The notes under the pieces: model-generated
What the model saw: only the letters and a program-made list of their open reading frames with translations
Databases searched by the model: none
What the model was told of the DNA's origin: nothing
Made by a program: the position numbers and the translations under genes
Shown here: one piece after another, positions 23,951 to 33,646 of the stretch
Layout: each line of letters opens with the position of its first letter
Numbering within the stretch: position 1 is the stretch's first letter
From: Polytrichum commune
Lineage: Eukaryota; Streptophyta; Polytrichopsida; Polytrichales; Polytrichaceae
Length of the DNA stretch: 64,000 nucleotides
Reading direction: 5' to 3'
NCBI GenBank assembly: GCA_950295325.1
Contig: OX485806.1
Coordinates: 57,967,169-58,031,168 of the forward strand

Positions 23951-25389
23951 CATCTACTCCTATGTGGAGGATGCCGATGTTCAATTTTACAGGACCCAGA
24001 AGGCACTGGCCAAGAAAATGGACATCCTCGACTGGATACCCGGATCCTACGTTGAAGAGATAGTCGAGGGGGGCGAGAATCCTTTGGATATGGCGAGGCG
24101 AATCAACCCGGGTGAATTCGCCATGCGTGCCCCCGTTCAATTGCCAGAGCCGCTTATCGGGTTGCATCCGGGCAATCCGTCGATAGGAGCAGGTGGCGAG
24201 GTTGGGGAGGAGGGGGAGGAGGAGGAGGAGGAAGCAGAGAAAGTGGAGGGGGAGGTGGAGGAAGGGGCAACAGGATTCACTCAAGAATCTGAGGCCCCTC
24301 AGCGGAAGAAGGCCATGCGGGCTGCCACGCCGCAAAGCAGGCTGGTGCCCGCGTTGACGGTGGACGACGCGAAGGACATGTACTCGAGGGACGCAACGGC
24401 CACCTTCAGGGAGCGGAGAAGGATGAAGGGGAAGAAGCTGTATGGCGACTATGCAGTGGAGGAGACGATCGCAATAAGCTCAGAGGACGAGGACGACATG
24501 GAACTCGCCAAGAGGCTGAGGTCGGATCCTGCCTCCCCCAGAGCGTTCGCCGGGAATGTGAGGGTGAAACCGGAGGTCCTCACCGTGGAGGAGGCGAACG
24601 CAAAAATGCTCCGAGACGAGGAGCAACGTGTGCGACTGTAGAGGGCTGCCGCCGAGGAACCCTCGGTCTGCAATGAAGTCGCGGAGTTGAGGGCTCTCCT
24701 GTTGGAGCAGGAGCGGCAAAGGGCGATGGCCCAACCTCCGTCCCAAGCGGAGCTCATCACGCAAGTGATCCAGGGCATGCTGGCGCAGGGATTGGTGATG
24801 GCTCCCCCGAGTTCATTCCCGCACTTGCCCGCAGGCTTCCCGCCACAGGATATCGCCCCGCGGCCCACGCTGCAGCATTCCTTCAGCTTCGCACAGTTGC
24901 TGTAGCCGCACGCCCGTCCAGCAGGTGGATGACCCCAACCTTTGGCGCGTCCCCGGAGCGTCCAGCTCATTGGCGCCCCCGCCGCTCCGGCCTCCCATCC
25001 TCTCGCCCCCACACCACCAGCGGGACGACCCCCACATGTTTGGGTCGTCCGACCCAAACAGTGCCGACGTTGCAGCGTCCCAGAGCGACGCTCGCCAAGC
25101 AGCAAGGTTTGGGTCGGCCGACCCAAACCCCGTCCCCAACCAGACCCCGGTGGACGAGCCCATGTTAGACGTTGAAGGCCCGCAAGGGCCTGGTGATACC
25201 TCTACTCCTAACCCAGTCGATGATCCAATGCATGATGCGCATGCGGAGGTTGGGTTGGGACAAAGGCCTGACAGTTAGCCTTTGCAGGAGCAGGTTGCAG
25301 CTGACGTCGTCGTCAGAGGCGGCGGTGACAAAGGTGGGGCAGCGCACGCGATGCCGGCATCAACGTCGTCAAGGCACGACCAAGGCGAG
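23951..25389 (+). pseudogene. Gene 1, end of methyltransferase-like core, acidic and Pro-rich tail, broken
   Basis: Begins IYSYVEDADVQFYRTQKAL, matching the strand after motif I in the second gene (RHIVALESDPMIF). An acidic run of Glu/Gly follows at about 24200-24270, then a basic region (RERRRMKGKKLYGDY), a charged coiled-coil-like segment and a Pro-rich tail. In-frame stops are TAG 24639-24641, TAG 24903-24905 and TAG 25276-25278, with a TGA at 24930-24932. Each is one C-to-T step from CAG or CGA. A frame change of +1 lies near 24905-24925. Two perfect palindromes, 25039-25058 (centre TC) and 25108-25127 (GC), lie inside this reading frame and translate as FGSSDPN and FGSADPN. The donor is CAAGGCGAG then GTAATG at 25389/25390. 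Confidence 0.55.
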
Positions 25390-25899
25390 GTAATGCACTG
25401 ACCCCACTCAGTTTGGGTCGGTCGACCCAAACTCCATGGGTCTTTGTCTTCTTGCCTTGGTCATGTCCCCTAGCTACCCTAAACTCACACACACGTCGCC
25501 CCCCCGGCACTCGCGCCCTTCGCCACATCCCCCCGACCATTCGTTCGTCCACCTACCCCGGCTTGCGACGAAGTCTTCATCACGGCGGCCCGTCTCTTCA
25601 AATTTTTCTAGATTTAGAAGTAGGCTAGTTTGAACGCATCGTTCAACGCGGCTCCCCCCAATCAAGATGTACATAGAGCATTGTATACAATACAATCACC
25701 ATTTTTGACTCCTATATACTTGTATATTGTGTTTGAATGTATTTTGTATGCTCTTGTCTCTCTTGTATCCCTTGTTGCACCCCCCCCAAAATGAATCAAT
25801 TGGTTTTGTGTTTGCACCAAGAACACTCGTTTCCTTAATGCTTCGTTTGGACATAGCATGACATAAGTCGCCCCCGTTTTCTCTCGCTCGTATCCGCAG
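25390..25899 (+). other. Gene 1 intron with one perfect palindrome
   Basis: Borders are GTAATG and TATCCGCAG, phase 0. The palindrome is at 25412-25431 (centre GT). No independent gene is seen inside. Confidence 0.7.
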
Positions 25900-26712
25900 G
25901 GCTCGGAGCATAGTGTAGCGGCTCCCCGACGCTCTTCTCCAAGGAGCGCAGAGGGCAGCACGGTGGCCCCCCCGGTTTTACCCGCCCCGCCCCCGCTGCC
26001 GAAGAAACGATTCCTGGTGTTAGACCTGAACGGTGTCCTCGTGCAGTGCGTTCATTGCCCTAGGGCCCCCACAGTGCCCTTTTGCAAGCCCGAGGACGCT
26101 AATTACGACGGGCCGCCCACGTTCATAAAGAGCAAACTAGTTCACCTCCGCCCGTGGCTTCGGACCTTCCTCCAGATCGTCCAACAACGATGGTGGGTGG
26201 TCGTGTGGAGCTCCATGACGGCCGAGAACACCAATGCGGTCGTGGAGTTCATCTTCAAGGGCATCGAGCCCCCCTGCATGGTCCTAGCACAGGAAGCCTG
26301 TAGAATATTGTACACACAGGACGGCAAAGTCGTCAAAAAACCAAACAACCCCGCTTCCCCCCAATACCTTAAGGTCTTGAAGCCCATTTTTTGGGACCAG
26401 CGACCGTCCTTGATAGGCGTCCCCTACGACGTCCGCCCCACCCGCGAGAACACGCTCATGGTGGACGACAGTGCCGCAAAGAACATGTTGAACCTGACGG
26501 CCAACTTCATAGTGTGCCCTACGTGGACGGTCGAGAAGGTCCGGGACCAATTTTTGTTAGACCTTAGTAAATACCTCCAGGCGCTCTGGGGAAGCGGACT
26601 TCCCGTAAACAATTTTGTTAGGAATAATCCCATAGGCGAGAGACACTTGGATCCACGAGACCATTTGTACAGAGAGTTGTTATCTCACGCGAAATTTAAC
26701 AAGCTCATTTGA
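25900..26712 (+). CDS. Gene 1, FCP1-like HAD phosphatase domain exon
   Basis: The frame is open from the acceptor at 25899 and in phase with the preceding exon. After a Pro-rich lead (PAPPPLPKK) come the landmarks of the plant FCP1-like HAD family. RFLVLDLNGVLVQC contains motif I, with Asp nucleophile and Asn where many relatives have Asp. LRPWLRTFLQ and WVVVWSSMTAENTNAVVE contain motif II, and ENTLMVDDSAAKNML contains motif III with the metal-binding Asp pair. The domain of about 210 residues looks complete. These enzymes remove phosphate from Ser/Thr proteins such as the RNA polymerase II tail; the substrate here is unknown. A TGA at 26710-26712 ends the frame just before a possible donor (GACA then GTACGT), so it too may be a C-to-T stop from CGA. 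This could be a captured host exon or a separate gene. Confidence 0.75.
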   Translation, partial: GSEHSVAAPRRSSPRSAEGSTVAPPVLPAPPPLPKKRFLVLDLNGVLVQCVHCPRAPTVPFCKPEDANYDGPPTFIKSKLVHLRPWLRTFLQIVQQRWWVVVWSSMTAENTNAVVEFIFKGIEPPCMVLAQEACRILYTQDGKVVKKPNNPASPQYLKVLKPIFWDQRPSLIGVPYDVRPTRENTLMVDDSAAKNMLNLTANFIVCPTWTVEKVRDQFLLDLSKYLQALWGSGLPVNNFVRNNPIGERHLDPRDHLYRELLSHAKFNKLI

Positions 26713-26721
26713 GACAGTACG

Positions 26722-26750
26722 TGTGTTTGTATGTGTGTGTGTGTGTATGC
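26722..26750. repeat. GT-rich microsatellite
   Basis: An interrupted (GT)n tract follows the phosphatase frame, probably in an intron. Confidence 0.7.
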
Positions 26751-26837
26751 GCCCGCCCATTTTGTATAATTTACGCTTCATATGTATCTTGATTTTCACG
26801 CGCTCTATCTCCCCCCTTTTCCTTGGGTTTTGTTTTG

Positions 26838-27631
26838 TTCCAATTTTGGCTCCAACGTTTGGAACCCTCGATTGACATCGTCAGCGAGTCAGACTTGGGG
26901 AGCTTCTTCTACGAGACCGTTTACGATGCCGCGTCAACCATTGACTACTCCAAGGAGCCTCTTGACGCCGGCGTCGTTGATAGCCCCCCACCCAAGCAAA
27001 TCTTCTGGCGATCTGCGTCCCCGTCGCCGCTGAAGGGCATAGATCGCAAATGCGTCCGGACGTCCCCCTCTCGACCCGGTGGCCATATTACACTTGAACG
27101 ACGTTTGTGGATGGACGGTCGGCCTACGAGGAGTGGCACCCTTCCTATTCCTTTGCGGGATGCCTTGCCCCTCCTCGCCAACTCCGACGGGAACGCCCCC
27201 GGTGACAAGGTGAACCCCCCCCCCAAAAAAAAACATGGTTATCCGCGCATTACAATCATTTTGCACTTAAAAAATGAACGTGTGACACGTTTGGGTCTTC
27301 CTCCCTAAACTAACACATGTGTTCTTGCATTGACGCGTTGCAGGTTGCTCCCACCCGTAAACCTATGCGGGCTAGTGTGTCCATCGAGTTGGAGCGTTTC
27401 TACTCCATGACCAGAAATGCAAGACAGTCCACTTCATCGTATTCGAATTCTTCGTCGTATAATTCGGGCGGCCGACGGAAACCAAAATGTGTTATTGATG
27501 GCGTTCACCCCAAGAATGGCTATAGTCGCGGGGCGGAGATTTTCAGGAATGTTGAAGCAATGCGAGCAAAAGAAGCTGCAGCAAAAGAAAAAAAAAGAAA
27601 AGAAAAAGAGGTAGTATCCGAGGCTAGATAG
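26838..27631 (+). CDS. Gene 1, last two exons (unassigned Ser-rich and basic C terminus)
   Basis: One frame from about 26838 to 27209 encodes RLEPSIDIVSESDLGSFFYE and YDAASTIDYSKEPLD with plausible codon use; its 5' border is unclear. A donor (GACAAG then GTGAAC at 27209/27210) and an acceptor (GCGTTGCAG, 27343) flank a 134-bp intron in phase 0. That intron holds a degenerate palindrome, TTTGGGTCTTCCTCC and partner, near 27290-27309. The final exon, 27344-27631, encodes SIELERFYSMTRNARQ, a Ser-rich run, and a Lys/Glu-rich end (KEAAAKEKKRKEKE) before a TAG. It might form the end of the fusion gene or a separate small gene. No known domain is recognised. Confidence 0.45.
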
Positions 27632-28078
27632 GCCATAGTAGGCGTAGGGTTTTGGGCCATAGGCAAGAACATTTTGGGTCGCACTATCCAATGGATGTGT
27701 GGTGTTAGCATGATATGCATTTTACATGCCACACTTTGTATGTTTTTTTTTGCAATAATATAAGTTAGACATGATTTCCCCTTCCATATGGTCTAAGGTT
27801 TGGATTGCCCTACCTAAACCATATTCATACAAGCTCTAATATTTTGTGTGCAATAATATGAATGTTTTAAGGTTTCCCCTTAAATGTGGTCTAAGATTTG
27901 GATTGCCCACCCTAAACCATCACAAATATGAGTTATTTATGGGGTTCTTGGTCTAAACACCTGCTTCAAAGTGTTCGCATCTTACAACTTTCTCCAATAT
28001 GTGTTCCATTTATCCTTGTTCTTATTTATGTGAATATCTCAAAATGCCCAAAAAGTCTCAATTTAACGAATATAGTGT
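27632..28078. other. 3' flank of gene 1 with decayed palindrome-like pieces
   Basis: Diverged halves such as TTTTGGGTCGCACTATCCAA (about 27672) and TTTGGATTGCCCTACCTAAA (about 27799, again near 27897) resemble mutated palindromes. They suggest the palindrome-bearing block once reached at least here. Confidence 0.45.
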
Positions 28079-31000
28079 TTACTGTATTAAATGCAACGAA
28101 TATATATATACCTACGTGCCCAATCCTGGACACTGATTGTATTGGTTACAGCGGATCTGTCTACAGTCCTTTCAGTCTAGTTAAGACTTAGTATCTCAAC
28201 ACGTTATCAATCACGATTGCTCATACACCTGCCTAGTTCAAAATTTTCTTCATCTTTTTCTTTTGTTGTCTTGTTTTCCTAGTCTCTTCCTCGCCGAAGC
28301 TCTTGTTGAAAGCTTTCCTCTTGCCGCAACTCTGATCTCTCAACCTAGCCAACACTTTGTTGCACAAGTTTTCATCTTGCTTCGACTGCATCAGAAACTT
28401 AGAACTTAGCGACCCCTCATAGTTCGAATAAATGCTCTGGATAAGAACCTTAGCAACATCAGAAACTACACTTTTGTCGCCTGCACAGAAACCAATCATC
28501 ACAGTCATCTTAGCCGCTGCAGAAGGACGTTCCTGATCACAACAACGGAGAATCGACACAAATCGCTCCTGATCGCGGCAGTCCAGCATTCAAACACATC
28601 AAGATGTTGTTGAGTCTACTCATCGATAAGCATCCACACTACAATTTACTCCACTTCCTTTCTTTTTACTTTATATGAGGTTTGTAGTTGATATCTGAAA
28701 CCAGACTTTCTCTTGGTAGAATCTATAACTCCATGTACACCTGATCCTGCACGGTAGTTTGAATATATATCTATCTCGAAGACTGCAACCTTCTGATCAC
28801 TTCATTCATACTAGTTAGAACTGATATTCAGACAGACTGCAATCTACAGAAACTCCCCCTTAGACCAGAATACAAATACATGTGTTCCATAGATATGAAA
28901 AGAGCGACAACACTAGACTACAGCAGACAGATATCACCACTCTCGCGCAAAGTTGATATCTGATATAAGAAATGTAGCTAACCTCAAAATATCAGACTTA
29001 GCTCACCTCATTATGGCGTCTTCTTCAAAACATGTTGTAACAATGTCCACACAGAAACCACCAATTGATGCCCGCCTCCAACCTCTTTCGTTTAGTCCCC
29101 TTACTGCAGATGGCACAAACTTCTTAGAATGGGTCAACGATGCAAAAGTGGCTTTAGCCGTCGAAGAACTATATGTATTTCTATCAAGGGACACTGCCGA
29201 AGGACAGCCTGACGTCCTTAAGTGGCAGACATAACTTCTTCTTCGAAGGCATATAAACCCCTCTCTAAGGCAACAATACATTCAAGTTAACCACCCTGCT
29301 GATCTGGGGACCCAGTTGCATGACAGGTTTCACCATGAGCAAACAATATTCTTGCCCGAGGCCAAGAAGGATTGGATCAATCTAAGGGTGCTTGACTTTC
29401 TTGATTTTCTATCTTTCAACTCGGAGCTTCATCACATTATTGCTCAACTCCGACTATATGGCGAACAAGTTACTGAGTCACAACTTATAGATAACACTCT
29501 CTCCATCTTCCCCCCTGCTACTGCAATTCTTGTACAACAATTATACATGAACATGGTATTTACCAAACATAGCAAACTGATGTCCCACCTCCTTCTCGCA
29601 GAGAAGCATCAGCACATTTTACTTAAAAATGTAGAGGCCAGGCTTGCTTGAGAAATCCACACCATGATTTGTACTGGACCACCTGTTGTTCATCTTTTAG
29701 AGGCTCCGCGCAGATCACCGAGAGGATTCAAGCGCCGACCCCCACCCAGGCAGTTCAAATTCAAACCTAGGGACTAGAAACCAAGGTATGTCCCACAGAA
29801 ACATAAAACCTCAAAACAATCTTCATCATCTTGCCACAAATGTGGCCGCCATGGTCATTATGCGCAGGATTGCTGAGCCTCGGCGTACATAGTAGAAATG
29901 TACAAGGAGCTACAGAAACTACGTAACCAGCATAGAGAATCTTATGCAGTTTCAGTCCCATCTCCGTCTAACACAGATGTCGAGAATTTCATGGCATTTA
30001 GAACTCCAATGACCCAGAGTATAGAGGCTGCCCTTTTGGACAGTGCCTCAACTCATACAATATTGAGGATTTTATTTTATTTTTTACTTCCAACCGGTTT
30101 CACAGATTGGCGTACCAACCACGTTACTACCATAGCTAGACAAAAGAATTTAACCTTCAAAGAAGGTGAGGCAACAATCTTGCTGCCTGGGAACTATCCC
30201 ATAATATGTAGGGATGCAATGTATGCTCCTGACGCCCCCGGAACCTGATCAGCTACAGGGACTTAAGGACTAATGGAATCCACGTCTCTATAGTGTTAGA
30301 GAATGATGAAGAGGCGCTTGAACTCTGGCAGGGGCAGAGGCCCCTCGCCAACACAGTTGCGGGAGTCGATAGCCTATATGAGTTCGCTATCAAAGCGATT
30401 AGCCCCACCCCTAGGGTTGAGGAAGAGGTTAGCCCGGCTGCATAGGAGAGAGGTCCTAGTGCCAAAGCCTACAACCTAGCCCAGAAACATGGCCTATATC
30501 TCATGGTGTCTGCCCTCTCAGATATATGGCACAAAAGGCTTGGGCACCTTGGCACAACCATATTTAGAAGAATGTTTTCCCTCTTGGCTGGTCACAACCT
30601 TACGACAACAAATGCTAACAAAACAACCCCTTGTGAAGCCTGCATTCAAGGGAAAATGATCAAGATGACGTCTCAATGGCAGCTCCCCACCAAACTAGCA
30701 CCGCCACTTCATCGACTTCAAGGTGGCGTCTGCGGACCCATAAACCCACCCTCAGGTTCATTCCGCTACTTTTTAGTCCTTATAGATGCCTCGGGAAGCC
30801 ACTTAGAGGTAGCCCTATTGACCACTAGAAATCTTGTATTTCCCAAATTCTTGCAATTCTATTACGCTATAAAAACCACTTTCCCGACCATCCTGTCAAA
30901 TTCTTACGCATAGATAATGCACTAGAGTTTAGATCTCATGCATTCGAAGACTATTGTACCTATTGAAGTATAACCCTCACGTACTCTGCACCTTATGAGC

Positions 31001-33646
31001 ATTCGCAAAATGGTCTTGCAGAAGCCTTCATTAAGAAACTGCAGCTAGTTTCTAGACCCCTCTCATTCATGCCAAGCTCCCAAATTCATTCTGGGGGCAA
31101 CCCGTTCTACATGCGGGAACACTCTTGCGACTGAGATCTACATTGTTAAACCAACAGACCCCATACGAACTCCTTGCCGGCCGGCCACCCAACGTATTCC
31201 ACTTACGCATATTCGAGTGCCATGTATGGGTACATGTTCCCGAGCCGCAACGAAAAACTATAGGTCTCTATAGATATGAAGCCATATACCTCGGATATGA
31301 CTCTCCCAATATTATCAGATATATGGTCCTAACCATAGGAGTCATATTGAAGGTGTGATTCGCGAACTGCAAGTTCATTGAAAACATATTCATTACTTCA
31401 CCAGTCGATCGCACAACCAAACCAATACGTCTGACCTTTTAAGCTCTAGAAGCATTGACTCTAAATCCGAACCCCATAACCTCTTTGGCCGACACTGAAG
31501 TGACCAAGCTTCTGAACCTCAAAGATCTCGCAGATCAGATACCATATGGCTTCTACTGAGGGCCCCGAATGCTTTGGAATCCACTACTTGGGACAGGCAA
31601 TGTCTTATCAATTAAGAAATCAACACCTACCACACCGAAATCGGCCAAGATACAACGAACAGTTTTTACCACTGAGCTTACCCCAAACCCCCTCTTTCAC
31701 AGAAGCTAACGCATCCCCTTAATGGCCATAATGGAGCAAGGCTTTTGAAACCGAATATGCTTCCCTTAGGAAGCACAAGGTATTCGGAGAGGTATCCACT
31801 AAACTCATGAAACCGCCAGTAGGCCACAAACTAATATTCTCCAGAAATTTTGATACAAATGGCAAGCTTATCAGATTCAAAGATTGCCTTGTTGCTCAAG
31901 GCTTTTTCCAACGACCGGGAGAGGACTTCGACCAAACATATTAACATGTCTTGAATATCACTTCATTCCAGTACATGTTAGCATTTGCAATCCATTTCGG
32001 CCTTGAAATCTTTCTCATGGATGTTGTAACTGCGTATTTGTATGGCAACCTAGATATGCTCTTGTATATCTCACCTCTTCCAGATTTTCTCCCGAAGTTA
32101 TCCACCCCCTCACCCGGGAGATTCTTCAGCCTAAAGATTTGTAAGGCCTTACATGGCTTAAAACACGCTGGCAGAATGTGGTATCATCTCCTCCAAGACT
32201 TTCTGATTTCACATAAATTCTTGCACGACCCGACATTAAAATGTATTTTCACTTTGTTTCAAAATACTGAATATCTGATTGTAGCTGTGGACGTGGATGA
32301 TCTGAATTTGATTGGATCCCCATCATTATTTAAGCATGTCGAAACCCTACTTACAGCTCAATTCGATATGAAGTTGCTCGAAAAGACCTTGTTCTGTCTT
32401 GGCTTACATATTCACCACTTTCCAAATGGCGTCCTCTTACACCAGTAGGCTTACACCCGTAAGCTTCTTAAGTATTTCTAGATGGACCAGGCACATGCAT
32501 TGGCTGCGCCAATGATAAGGATGAGTCGCAACAATGACGACCCGCACCAACCTTGTTCGGAGGAGGAGGAGATAGTGGACAAGCAAAGATACCTCACCGC
32601 GGTTGGGGCATTCACGTACCTGACCACACATACAAGGCCGGACATCGCATTCGCAACAAACATAAACCCGAGATATAGTCAAAAGCCGACTGCTCGACAC
32701 TAGAACGGGGTCAAACATTTACTACGCTACCTGCAAGGAACGGAGGACCTCAGATTGTACTACCAAAAAGACACAAAATGAGAAATTACAGGATATGCCG
32801 ACTCCGGTTTCAAAACAGATGAAGTAACGAGAAATCCCAAACATGTTACATATTCATAAAAAACAGAGCACGGATCTCATGGAAGTCGGCCAAGCAGACA
32901 ATACCCGCAACATCCTCGAATCATGCAGAACTCCTAGCCTTTCACGAGGCATCCAGGTATGGTTACGAACAATGTAGGGAATCCTAGCAAAGCAATGCAA
33001 AATGAATCAGCAGTTCAAGCCAATTGTAATATTTGAGGACAATGCAGCATGTGTCAACCAGATGAATACCGGATTCATCAATGCTGATAGAGTAGCACAT
33101 ATCAACCCACACATCTTTGGTTTTGCTCAAGATTTGATAGAAACATGGCAAATCAAAATTAAGAAGATTGAATCAGAACATAATATAGCCGATATGCTTA
33201 CTAAGGCATAACCAACCTATAAGCACAAGAAGCTAGTGGAAGAAGCAAGAATGATAACTTTACACGAACTATCCTCTTCCTAGACTACATTTTTTTTTTC
33301 ATAAATGGTTTTTCTTTTGGGTTTTTACACAATGAAGTTTTTAATGAGGTAGTCATCATAGGTCGAGGAGGAGTGTTAGAGTAGCATGTAACTAGAATAG
33401 CTTGGACGACCTATGCACTACCTCCTAGGTATGTGGGTCCAGGGTATAGTTAAGGCCATCAATATAGTTTAGGCAGGCTAAGCCTGATTAGGCTGTAGAC
33501 GGCTGAGTATGGCAGCTACGCCCATTACTGTATTAAATGCTACAATATATGTATACCTATGTGCCCAATCCTAGACACTGATTGTATTTGTTAAATCGGA
33601 TATGTCTACAGTCCTTTCAGTCCAGTTAAGACTTAATGTCTCAACA
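28079..33646 (+). mobile_element. Degenerate Ty1/copia LTR retrotransposon
   Basis: A truncated 5' LTR (28079-28201) matches the 3' part of the full 3' LTR at 33374-33646 (TGTTAGAG ... CTCAACA, 273 bp). A purine tract (GGTCGAGGAGGAG) precedes the 3' LTR, and a possible primer site (CGTTATCAATCAC) follows the 5' LTR. In the usual copia order I see gag from about 29012, and a CCHC knuckle CHKCGRHGHYAQDC near 29840. A pre-integrase box WHKRLGH and integrase text follow from 30524, then the reverse transcriptase at 31951-32448 with VDVDDL at the active site. The RNase H part has YADSGF near 32797 and ends EHNIADMLTKA by 33211. Many stops, often where Gln is expected, and frameshifts show that it is dead. 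Confidence 0.9.
33374..33646 (+). repeat. 3' LTR of the copia element
   Basis: Begins TGTTAGAG directly after the purine tract and ends CTCAACA. Its last 124 bp match 28079-28201 at roughly 85 to 90 percent by eye, so the insertion is old. Confidence 0.85.

Noticed and set aside
11218-25431. CRISPR-like reading of the regularly repeated palindromes
   Set aside because: Spacing is irregular, spacers are themselves repeated, no cas genes exist, and the context is a eukaryotic intron-bearing locus.
20918-27631. Integrated giant-virus or phage fragment as source of the ParB-methyltransferase genes
   Set aside because: Many in-phase spliceosomal introns and a plant-type FCP1 domain argue against a recent viral insert, and no capsid or polymerase genes are visible. 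An ancient viral or bacterial origin cannot be excluded.
32437-32718. Minus-strand frame of 93 codons
   Set aside because: It is antisense to the copia reverse transcriptase/RNase H region and is a shadow frame.
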